Position numbers and translations under genes: made by a program. Shown in pieces: positions 1 through 6,270 of a stretch of DNA of 18,749 nucleotides (position 1 is the stretch's first letter; each line of letters starts with the position of its first letter). A model generated the notes under the pieces. That model worked only from the letters and a program-made list of their open reading frames with translations, ran no database searches and was not told the DNA's origin. The stretch is from Pyrodictium sp. Lineage in GTDB: Archaea; Thermoproteota; Thermoprotei_A; Sulfolobales; Pyrodictiaceae. Where the stretch lies: contig DQUB01000059.1 of NCBI GenBank assembly GCA_015662475.1, forward strand, positions 1-18,749, read 5' to 3'.

Positions 1-100
1 CGAAGAACAGCTCTCAGTGGAAGATGTTTTGGAGAGAGCCTACAAGATAGAAGACTTGATAAGAATAGTGGAAAGGGAGGTGAAAGGTGTAGGACGTTGA
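1..100 (+). CDS. 3' end of an unidentified protein (partial)
   Basis: The only open reading in the correct phase starts at base 2 and ends at the TGA at 98-100. It gives the last 32 residues of a protein whose start lies outside the window. The tail is charged and predicted helical (EEQLSVEDVLERAYKIEDL..., ending VKGVGR). I recognise no motif and assign no function. It is probably real because the codons are ordinary and a promoter-bearing spacer follows. It runs in the same direction as guaA but is 251 bases away, and guaA appears to have its own promoter. Confidence 0.5.
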   Translation, partial: EEQLSVEDVLERAYKIEDLIRIVEREVKGVGR

Positions 101-104
101 ACAG

Positions 105-114
105 CTTTTAAAAG
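105..114. promoter_or_regulatory. A/T palindrome after the partial gene
   Basis: CTTTTAAAAG is a perfect 10-base palindrome five bases after the stop of the first gene, followed by a T-rich run. It could be part of a transcription stop or a TATA-like element. Sequence alone does not decide, and no downstream start codon sits at the right distance for a promoter. Confidence 0.2.
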
Positions 115-314
115 TTTCTTAAACCTATAGCTAGTGTCGTCAAGTTTTATGGAGGTTTAGTGTTGTCTTCAACTTTGCAACTGCAAGCTCTACACCGTTG
201 ATGTGGGGTGTTGGATCTGTTAATTGTTTGTGGGCTTTGCAGTTTTAGCATATGTGGTGTTTTTGATAATGTTGTTTCTCGGTATTGTGCATTGTGTCAA
301 GTGTTTTGTGCTAG
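115..314. other. T/G-rich non-coding spacer upstream of guaA
   Basis: I see no gene here: every phase has early stops and no start with a sensible product. The plus strand is markedly rich in T and G; in bases 241-300 I count 44 of 60. The same bias continues into the first part of guaA. I found no convincing hairpin or sRNA box. Confidence 0.4.
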
Positions 315-322
315 TTATAAAG
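315..322 (+). promoter_or_regulatory. Putative TATA box of guaA
   Basis: TTATAAAG at 315-322 matches an archaeal TATA box. The usual distance of about 25 bases puts transcription start near 343-346, only a few bases before the TTG at 352. The guaA mRNA would be nearly leaderless, which agrees with the lack of a Shine-Dalgarno sequence there. Confidence 0.5.
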
Positions 323-351
323 GATGTTGTCTTCTCCTGTGATCTGGTTGG

Positions 352-1944
352 TTGGGTGTGGCGGTGGACTATCTGTTTTCGCAGACGCTAGGAGGTTGGA
401 AACCCTATAGGGAGCATGACACTGTTCTTGTTGTCGATTTTGGCGGACAGTATGCCCATCTTATTGCTCGTAGATTTAGGGATGTTGGTGTCTACTCTCT
501 ACTCGTTCCTGTCGACGAGTTTTCGAGAGAGGTTGTGGAAGAGGTTAGGCCAAAAGCCATTGTTTTTAGCGGGGGTCCTAGCAGTGTTTATGCTCCTAAT
601 GCTCCGAAGGTTCCAGAGTGGGTTTTAGAGCTGGGTGTCCCCATTCTAGGCATATGCTATGGTTTTCAGCTTCTTGCTCTAATGCTAGGTGGTGTGGTTG
701 AGAGGGGTAAGGGGGAGTATGGTAGGACCAAGATTAGGCTAGTTAAGAACGACATGTTGTTCTATGGTTGGGATAGTGTTGAGGTTGTGTGGATGAGCCA
801 TTCTGATTACGTGGCAAAAGTTCCTTCTGGAGTTGACGTTCTAGCTGTTAGCGAGAACGGGTATGTGGCTGCTTTTAGAGTGCAGGGCAAGCCTGTCTAT
901 GGCGTTCAATTCCATCCAGAGGTTGTGCATACGCCTAAGGGTAGGCTTCTCCTCTACAATTTCGCTGTTAGAGTTGCTGGTTGTAGAGCTACTTGGAAGC
1001 CAGAAGCAATTGTTGATAAGCTTATAGACTATGTTAGAAGAGTTGCTGGTGGCGGTGGTAGGCTTCTTGCAGCTGTAAGTGGAGGTGTTGATTCGACAAC
1101 AGCTGCTCTTATTGCGCGAAAAGCTGTAGGTAAACGTCTTGTAACAGTTTTTGTCGATCATGGGTTGTTGAGAGAGGGTGAGAGAGAAGAGGTGTTAGGG
1201 CTTCTTAAGCGGCTTGGGCTTGAACCACTATTTGTTGATGCGAGTGAAAGGTTTCTCTCGAGACTCTGGGGTGTTAGCGATTGTGAAGAAAGACGTAGGA
1301 TTATTGGTGAAGAGTTTGCCCGTATCTTCCAAGAGATTGTCGAGAGGCTTGGCGATATAGAGTATCTTGTGCAGGGTACCACCTACCCAGACGTAGTTGA
1401 GAGTGGTGCTGTGAAAGGTGCTGATAGGATAAAGACACACCATAATGTTGGCGGCCTACCCTCCTGGCTAAAGCTAAAGCTTGTTGAGCCTCTCAGACTT
1501 CTCTACAAAGACGAGGTTAGAAGGATAGCGCTAAGCCTAGGTGTACCCTATGAGGCGGCGTATCGCCACCCCTTCCCCGGACCTGGTCTTGCTGTGAGGG
1601 TTATAGGCAAGTTTACGAGAGAAAAGCTGGAGATTGTGAGGAAAGCCTCTAAGATTGTAGAAGATGTTTTGAAAAAGTATGGTCTCTACTACACGGTTTG
1701 GCAGGCATTTGCAGTTGTAGGAGACGATAAGTGGGTTGGCGTTAAAGGTGATAGAAGAGCTGTAGGCTACATAGTAACTGTCCGCATAGTTTTAAGTGAA
1801 GATGCTATGACTGCTGACTGGGCTAGACTTCCAGCAGAAGTCTTGGACGAGATCTCTAGGAGGATAACATGGGAGATTCCAGAAGTCACGATGGTCACAT
1901 ACGCGATAACAACAAAGCCCCCTAGCACAATAGAGCCATGCTAG
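352..1944 (+). CDS. guaA: GMP synthase (glutamine-hydrolysing), fused two-domain form
   Basis: Converts XMP to GMP with ATP and glutamine, the last step of de novo GMP synthesis, in the cytosol. The 530 residues match the usual length of the single-chain enzyme (about 525). The N-terminal class I glutamine amidotransferase has the nucleophile Cys102 in GICYGFQ and the His188/Glu190 pair in FHPE. The ATP-pyrophosphatase P-loop SGGVDS is at 243-248. The C-terminal dimerisation/XMP-binding part carries HPFPGPGLAVRV. Many euryarchaea split this enzyme into two proteins; here it is one chain. The start is TTG at 352, chosen from the TATA box at 315; GTG at 358 or 364 is also possible, since conserved sequence begins only near residue 23. 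The protein ends TIEPC, where the family usually ends TIEWE. It converges on the permease gene across a structured spacer. Confidence 0.96.
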   Translation: MGVAVDYLFSQTLGGWKPYREHDTVLVVDFGGQYAHLIARRFRDVGVYSLLVPVDEFSREVVEEVRPKAIVFSGGPSSVYAPNAPKVPEWVLELGVPILGICYGFQLLALMLGGVVERGKGEYGRTKIRLVKNDMLFYGWDSVEVVWMSHSDYVAKVPSGVDVLAVSENGYVAAFRVQGKPVYGVQFHPEVVHTPKGRLLLYNFAVRVAGCRATWKPEAIVDKLIDYVRRVAGGGGRLLAAVSGGVDSTTAALIARKAVGKRLVTVFVDHGLLREGEREEVLGLLKRLGLEPLFVDASERFLSRLWGVSDCEERRRIIGEEFARIFQEIVERLGDIEYLVQGTTYPDVVESGAVKGADRIKTHHNVGGLPSWLKLKLVEPLRLLYKDEVRRIALSLGVPYEAAYRHPFPGPGLAVRVIGKFTREKLEIVRKASKIVEDVLKKYGLYYTVWQAFAVVGDDKWVGVKGDRRAVGYIVTVRIVLSEDAMTADWARLPAEVLDEISRRITWEIPEVTMVTYAITTKPPSTIEPC

Positions 1945-2011
1945 GATGAGGAGCTCATTCCGCCGAAGGGGGGCCGAATCGGCGTGTGGAGGGCGCTCGT
2001 GGCCGACCACG
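1944..2011. other. GC-rich cluster of three hairpins between convergent genes
   Basis: Nearly all of the spacer between guaA and the permease gene can fold. Hairpin 1 is 1944-1960, a 7-pair stem with a GAG loop that overlaps the last base of the guaA stop. Hairpin 2 pairs CGCCGA (1961-1966) with TCGGCG (1979-1984), with a competing smaller stem at 1973-1983. Hairpin 3 is CGTGG-CCGA-CCACG at 1998-2011. GCCGA occurs three times. The stretch is clearly more GC-rich than its surroundings. It could be a two-way terminator/insulator or a structured RNA; archaeal terminators are usually plain T-runs, which are weak here. Confidence 0.5.
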
Positions 2012-2014
2012 CTT

Positions 2015-3007
2015 TCAACCCGTTCTCCTAACCCTTTTAAGGCTTGCAACCAGGAAAACTCCGCCCACCATGCCTGTGAGAAGACCTACAGGTAACTCGC
2101 CCAACCCACACATAGTCCCTACAAACTTTAGGAGAGAGTCTGAGAAAAGCAGTATTGATGCTCCAAGACAAGCCGAGGCTATTGCAAGCAACCTATTCTC
2201 AGACCCTAGCATAGACCTTGCAATGTTTGGTGCGATAAGCCCTATAAACGGTATAGGGCCACAGGTAGCAACAACAGCACCTGTCAGCAGGCTTGCAACA
2301 AGACTTGTAACTATCCTTATCCTTTTCGGAGCATAGCCTAGACTTTGAGCATGCACATCTCCAAACTGGAGCGCATTTAGACTTTTTGCTGCAACAAGAG
2401 CGTAGAACAACCCTATAGCCGTTGTAGTGGATAGTATGATTGTGTCGCTTGGAAGTACATAGGCTAGAGTACCCACCGACATGGCTATTAGGGGGATGCT
2501 CCACAACGTGTAGACTATATAGGCTATAAGCTCACCTAAACCTATAAGTGCTGAGGAGACAGCAATACCAGACAGTATAAGCTCGAGACTGCCATAGCCA
2601 CCAACAAACCTGTAAACAGCCAATGTTAGTGAAAGACCGAGTAGAGCACCGATCGACGCTACCAGTGTAAGCCCGTAGCGGTAGTATATCAGTGAGTAGC
2701 CTAGAAGGTAGGCTAAACCTGTTAACAGGTAGGCGCCAGCGGAAAGCCCCAAGAGGCTGGGTTCGGCAAGCACATTCTGGGTGACAGCTTGGAGGAACAA
2801 GCCTGCCAAGGCAAGAGTAGCACCTGCACATGCAGAAGCTATAATGCGGTAAGCTCTAAGAGGCGAAAGTGATGGTGAGAGTGTTGCTATGTGGAATGCT
2901 AGGCCTACCAACATAAACAAAACAGATATGATGGTTATTAGTAGTATTCCACGTTTACGTGGTCCCGCTAAAAGATTCTTAACAGTTTGAAAATCTACTT
3001 CCAACAC
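2015..3007 (-). CDS. FecCD/BtuC-family ABC transporter permease
   Basis: Membrane channel of an importer for cobalamin, haem or iron-siderophore-type substrates; the exact ligand cannot be read from sequence. The 330 residues and the series of hydrophobic segments fit the ten-helix BtuC fold. The family signature lies near residues 50-92 (LRAYRIIASACAGATLALAG, then Q73 and AEPSLLG at 81-87). The late signature CGPIPFIGLIAPNIAR and the ending LPVGLLTG...GVFLVASL are also typical; PNIAR replaces the common PHIxR. The start is GTG at 3007, with a GGTGGGGG stretch a few bases upstream that can act as ribosome-binding site, and a stop lies in frame just before it. It lies 79 bases downstream of the binding-protein gene on the same strand, so they are probably co-transcribed. 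No ATPase gene follows. Confidence 0.9.
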   Translation of the reverse strand: MLEVDFQTVKNLLAGPRKRGILLITIISVLFMLVGLAFHIATLSPSLSPLRAYRIIASACAGATLALAGLFLQAVTQNVLAEPSLLGLSAGAYLLTGLAYLLGYSLIYYRYGLTLVASIGALLGLSLTLAVYRFVGGYGSLELILSGIAVSSALIGLGELIAYIVYTLWSIPLIAMSVGTLAYVLPSDTIILSTTTAIGLFYALVAAKSLNALQFGDVHAQSLGYAPKRIRIVTSLVASLLTGAVVATCGPIPFIGLIAPNIARSMLGSENRLLAIASACLGASILLFSDSLLKFVGTMCGLGELPVGLLTGMVGGVFLVASLKRVRRTG

Positions 3008-3086
3008 TAAGCCCCCACCAACTCAAGAAGATGGCATGGCCGGTTCACCCTAGCAACACAACTGTTCCTCTAACCTTGACCTATGC

Positions 3087-4172
3087 TTAAGGCTGCTTCA
3101 AACACACTATATGATTGGTGTAGTTTGCAGGTGGGTTGAAAATGTCTGGGTGGAGTATGTAGGCTAGTATCTGGATTGCATCAACTATTCTAGGGCCAGG
3201 ACGAACTATGGCATCGTCAGCAGGTCCAGTAACAACGCATACCGCTCCCATACGAAATGCTTTGGTGTTGTTGAGCGGCGTTTTCTTCCAAGCCTCTAGG
3301 CATTGAAGCCCCTCTTCTCTACCACCCATCACAGTTACAATAACCTTTGAAGGGTTAAGCTTGAGTGCATCCTCATAGCTTAGCTGCACCCATCCATGGT
3401 ATTTGCCTGCAACATTCACACCTCCAGCCACCTTGAGCAGCGAGTCTATGAATGTACCTCCACCAGCTACCCAAAGACCCCAAGATGGTGGGCCCAACAC
3501 AACAAGAGTTGGAGGTTTTGTAACGTTTGCCCTCTCTAGCTTCTTTGTAACCATGTCAACTACACTGTCAAGCTTTTGTTTCCACTCTTGTGCTTTCTTA
3601 GTCTCGTTCAAGACCGATGCAACCAACATCACATCTGCGACAATATCGTCTATTGTTGCTGCTTTTCCACCCTTGACAAAGAGCACTTTAACGCCATGCT
3701 GCTCCAACATGCTTGCAACAACAATGTCTTTTGGCACACCAAGATCTGCTATAACAAGATCAGGTTTTAGAGCTAGTATCTTTTCGGCATCAGGAGACCA
3801 GTAGCTCCCAACAACCTCCACTCTTCCCTCCTCAACAGCTTTGACCAGCTCTGGTGGGTAGGTAACGGGGGTCACAACACCTACAAGCCTACTACAATCC
3901 AACATACAGACTATCTCAGCTATAGCTGGTGTTAGCGCAACCACCCTCCTAGGTATGGTCTCAAACTTGAGCGTTGATCCGCGCGCATCAACAACCACTA
4001 TCACAGGCTTTTGCAAAATCTCTGTAGTTGTAGTCGTCGTAGTTACCGTCAATGTACTAGTTTCTGTTACAATGCTCGTTGTCACAATAGTTCTCGGTAT
4101 GGTAATTGCACCTAAAACTATACCTGCGATCAATGCAACTATAATGGCAATTGCAATGAGCCAAGTACGCAT
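3087..4172 (-). CDS. Membrane-anchored periplasmic-type binding protein of the BtuF/FecB class
   Basis: Captures the substrate outside the cell and delivers it to the permease encoded next to it. The layout is archaeal: a single N-terminal membrane segment (about residues 3-24 from the ATG), a Ser/Thr-rich linker with a run of seven threonines (about 29-52), then the clustered-mannose/class III binding fold. That fold shows PRRVVALTPAIAEIV, SYWSPDAEKILALKPDLVIA in the first lobe and GGGTFIDSLLKVAGGVNVA, SYEDALKLNPSKVIVT in the second. There is no lipobox cysteine, so anchoring is by the helix. I chose the ATG at 4172 (361 residues); GTG at 4181 would add three residues and is equally compatible with the TATA box at 4215-4222. 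Substrate class is inferred from the fold and the FecCD partner; cobalamin, haem, iron chelate and molybdate/tungstate-like ligands cannot be separated. Confidence 0.87.
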   Translation of the reverse strand: MRTWLIAIAIIVALIAGIVLGAITIPRTIVTTSIVTETSTLTVTTTTTTTEILQKPVIVVVDARGSTLKFETIPRRVVALTPAIAEIVCMLDCSRLVGVVTPVTYPPELVKAVEEGRVEVVGSYWSPDAEKILALKPDLVIADLGVPKDIVVASMLEQHGVKVLFVKGGKAATIDDIVADVMLVASVLNETKKAQEWKQKLDSVVDMVTKKLERANVTKPPTLVVLGPPSWGLWVAGGGTFIDSLLKVAGGVNVAGKYHGWVQLSYEDALKLNPSKVIVTVMGGREEGLQCLEAWKKTPLNNTKAFRMGAVCVVTGPADDAIVRPGPRIVDAIQILAYILHPDIFNPPANYTNHIVCLKQP

Positions 4173-4214
4173 ACCCAACACCGTTAAGGTACTAGACAGT
4201 CGTACTGCAGAGGG

Positions 4215-4222
4215 CCTTATAA
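4215..4222 (-). promoter_or_regulatory. Putative TATA box for the binding protein-permease operon
   Basis: Read on the minus strand this is TTATAAGG. Transcription would start near 4193, about 12-20 bases before the candidate start codons. GTACT occurs at 4189-4193 and 4202-4206, overlapping the predicted start of transcription, which could be part of an operator. Confidence 0.45.
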
Positions 4223-4325
4223 CACTTGCCGCAAATGTTGGAAACTAGCACAGTTTATCGAGTCAAGTGTTTTGCGTGAATGTTTAGCTGTGCTTCACCC
4301 ATCTTGAGCTTAATTTTATGCTATC

Positions 4326-4703
4326 ATGTGTGATCTGGAAGCCTGGGTTGCAGGTGTTAGTGGAATGATTCGTGGTAGAAGTGGACGTCCTATTGTAGTT
4401 GTATTGCCTCAGTCTCTGGCAGAGCAGGTGAGAGGTTTAGGGCAACAAAAACATGCTCTGGTAGATACACTTTCAAGCTTGCTTAGAGATGGTCGTGTAT
4501 CTGCAGACGAGCTTCCTGAAGACCCTCTAAAGTGTAGGGTGGAGAAAATGTCGAGAGTTATGCTGAAAGCTACGAGCGAGGCTTTGGACACTCTAAAACA
4601 GTTTGCAGAGAAGCATGGCATGTCCATGTCGCAGCTTATACGTAGGCTAATAGCCTGGTATCTAGGCTATGAATGTGTGGAGATGGGGACACCGTCTGGT
4701 TGA
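4326..4703 (+). CDS. Small ribbon-helix-helix DNA-binding protein, possibly two units in one chain
   Basis: A 125-residue protein whose C-terminal part (about 75-114) reads as a ribbon-helix-helix (CopG/Arc/MetJ-type) unit: a short strand (SRVMLKA), helix TSEALDTLKQFAEKHG, then SMSQLIRRLIAWYL. The first part (about 21-55) repeats the pattern more weakly: strand RPIVVVLP, helix QSLAEQVRGLG, helix ALVDTLSSLL. Two units in one chain would act like a built-in dimer. A role as transcription regulator is inferred from the fold. It is divergent from the binding protein-permease operon, so regulation of that transporter is an attractive guess without direct proof. The start is ATG at 4326; an AT-rich stretch at 4308-4317 could be its TATA box, but is so close that translation might begin lower, for example at ATG 4365. 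The gene ends 4 bases before the end of the convergent amidohydrolase gene. Confidence 0.7.
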   Translation: MCDLEAWVAGVSGMIRGRSGRPIVVVLPQSLAEQVRGLGQQKHALVDTLSSLLRDGRVSADELPEDPLKCRVEKMSRVMLKATSEALDTLKQFAEKHGMSMSQLIRRLIAWYLGYECVEMGTPSG

Positions 4704-4707
4704 GGAG

Positions 4708-6096
4708 CTATCCTGGTTTAGCGATGACTGAACCCCCCTTTACCGACATTGTTGGCATTTTACAGGCTTGCTGAGGGCTACACGGTGGAACCTGGATCTT
4801 CTCTCCACCAAGTTTTTCTATGAAGCTGTTGAGCTCTCCAGCTATTCTAACTGCTTCCTCGAACATCTCCTCCCTATTCTCGGGAGTGTAGACGGGTTTT
4901 CCATCGACTATCGTATATGCTACATTGTCTCCCGTTGCAGCATAGACTATTGTGGAGACTAGATTGTCTTGTCTAAGTGGTTGGATTCTTGGACTCACAA
5001 TGTCTAGTAGGACTAGGTCGGCCTTATACCCCACCCTAACCTCGCCAACGTCTTCAAGGCCCATGGCGTGTGCAGAGCCAATTGTAGCGGCTTTAAGAGC
5101 ATGTACAGCTTTTATCCTGGTATCCCAGTAGCTGTGCCTTTGTAGCATTACCATCATCTTCATCTCCAAGAACATGTCGAGACTATTATTGCTAGCAGCA
5201 CCATCAGTTCCAAGTCCAACGTTAATGCCCATCTCTATAGCCTCGTAGGCTGGGAAGTGTCCAGCTGTAGCCAACTTCATATTGCTGGTAGGACAATGGA
5301 CTATTGATGCACGTGCCCTCTTTACAAGCTCTAGCTCCCAGCTTGCAATCCAGCCAGCGTGGACTAGCACGGTCCTACTATGTAGTGCTTTCAATTTCCT
5401 ATCCAGCAGTTCTACCGGGAAAACACCATATCTCTTCTTCGCCTCGTAAACCTCTCTCCGTGTTTCAGACACGTGTATGTGTAGTGGCACTCCAAGCTCC
5501 AAGCTCTTCTCTGCAGCTAGCTTAATGGCGTCATGTGGTGTAGCGTAGATGCTGTGAACGTTGAATACAGGTTTTACTGTGTCGTCTCTCCAAAACCTCT
5601 TGGCAAACTCTAACGATATTTCAACAGCCTTATAGGGGTCTACATCGCCCATTATAACAGGTCCAAGAGCAACTCTAACACCAACCTCTTTCGCAGCTTT
5701 AACTGTTTCTTCAGGGTAGAAGTACATGTCCATAAACCCACATGTGCCACCTGCAACCATCTCTAAGACTGCAAGTTTGCTAGCTAGATACACTATGTGT
5801 GGATCAAGATTCCACTCGACAGCCCACATGTGCCCAAGCCAGTCCATAAGCTCGCTATCGTCGTGGTAGCCCCTCAAGAGCACCATAGCAGCATGGGTGT
5901 GAGCGTTGTAGAGGCATGGCATTAGAACATGCTTATCACAGTCTACCACAAAACCGCTCTTAGCACCTAAAGGAGGGCTATCAGCACCAATCCATGCTAT
6001 ACGCCCATCTTCAATGTAAACACTAACGTTTTCCCCAACATCCCCCCTCCAGCTGTAGAGGACAAACCGACACCTATTCAGCAGAATAGGTTCCAA
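4708..6096 (-). CDS. mtaD: 5'-methylthioadenosine/S-adenosylhomocysteine deaminase-type amidohydrolase
   Basis: Metal-dependent deaminase of the ATZ/TRZ branch of the amidohydrolase superfamily, probably converting methylthioadenosine or S-adenosylhomocysteine to the inosyl form. Metal and active-site motifs, numbered from the TTG start: NAHTH (His66, His68), VHSIYATP (180-187), HIHVSE (206-211), VHAGW (His246) and GTDGAASNNS (Asp298). The ending PTSNMKLA...DLVLLD is typical of the MtaD/SsnA group. An open frame extends upstream to 6342, but that part has no family resemblance, crosses into metG and covers the likely metG promoter. I therefore place the start at TTG 6096, where the family N-terminus (EPILLNRCRFVLYSW) begins; that gives 462 residues, slightly long because of a Cys/Pro-containing tail. 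Other substrates such as guanine or chlorohydrolase-type compounds are possible. Confidence 0.85.
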   Translation of the reverse strand: MEPILLNRCRFVLYSWRGDVGENVSVYIEDGRIAWIGADSPPLGAKSGFVVDCDKHVLMPCLYNAHTHAAMVLLRGYHDDSELMDWLGHMWAVEWNLDPHIVYLASKLAVLEMVAGGTCGFMDMYFYPEETVKAAKEVGVRVALGPVIMGDVDPYKAVEISLEFAKRFWRDDTVKPVFNVHSIYATPHDAIKLAAEKSLELGVPLHIHVSETRREVYEAKKRYGVFPVELLDRKLKALHSRTVLVHAGWIASWELELVKRARASIVHCPTSNMKLATAGHFPAYEAIEMGINVGLGTDGAASNNSLDMFLEMKMMVMLQRHSYWDTRIKAVHALKAATIGSAHAMGLEDVGEVRVGYKADLVLLDIVSPRIQPLRQDNLVSTIVYAATGDNVAYTIVDGKPVYTPENREEMFEEAVRIAGELNSFIEKLGGEKIQVPPCSPQQACKMPTMSVKGGSVIAKPG

Positions 6097-6228
6097 GGCT
6101 ATGGTAGTCCCCTCACAACTCTTTGGGCTGGAATAAGCTTGCCAGCCAGCTAATAGGCTTATCCTAGCCCAACAACCTTTAGCAAAACAATACTCGATGT
6201 TGCTGCCTACTCTACAGAGTGGGCTAGA

Positions 6229-6236
6229 GTTTATCG
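6229..6236 (+). promoter_or_regulatory. Putative TATA box of metG
   Basis: GTTTATCG at 6229-6236 would start transcription near 6258, 13 bases before the GTG at 6271. The match is moderate. It lies in the gap between the divergent metG and amidohydrolase genes, provided the latter starts at 6096. Confidence 0.3.
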
Positions 6237-6270
6237 GCTGGTTTGTAGATGACATGCTGATAGGGTTGGA

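Noticed and set aside
4189..4207. GTACT direct repeat and CAGT/ACTG inverted repeat at the binding-protein promoter
   Set aside because: The units are only 4-5 bases long and could be chance; kept only as a remark on the promoter.
4723..4734. GATGA-CTGA box pair resembling C'/D' boxes
   Set aside because: It lies inside the coding end of the amidohydrolase gene and has no matching outer boxes at the right distance.
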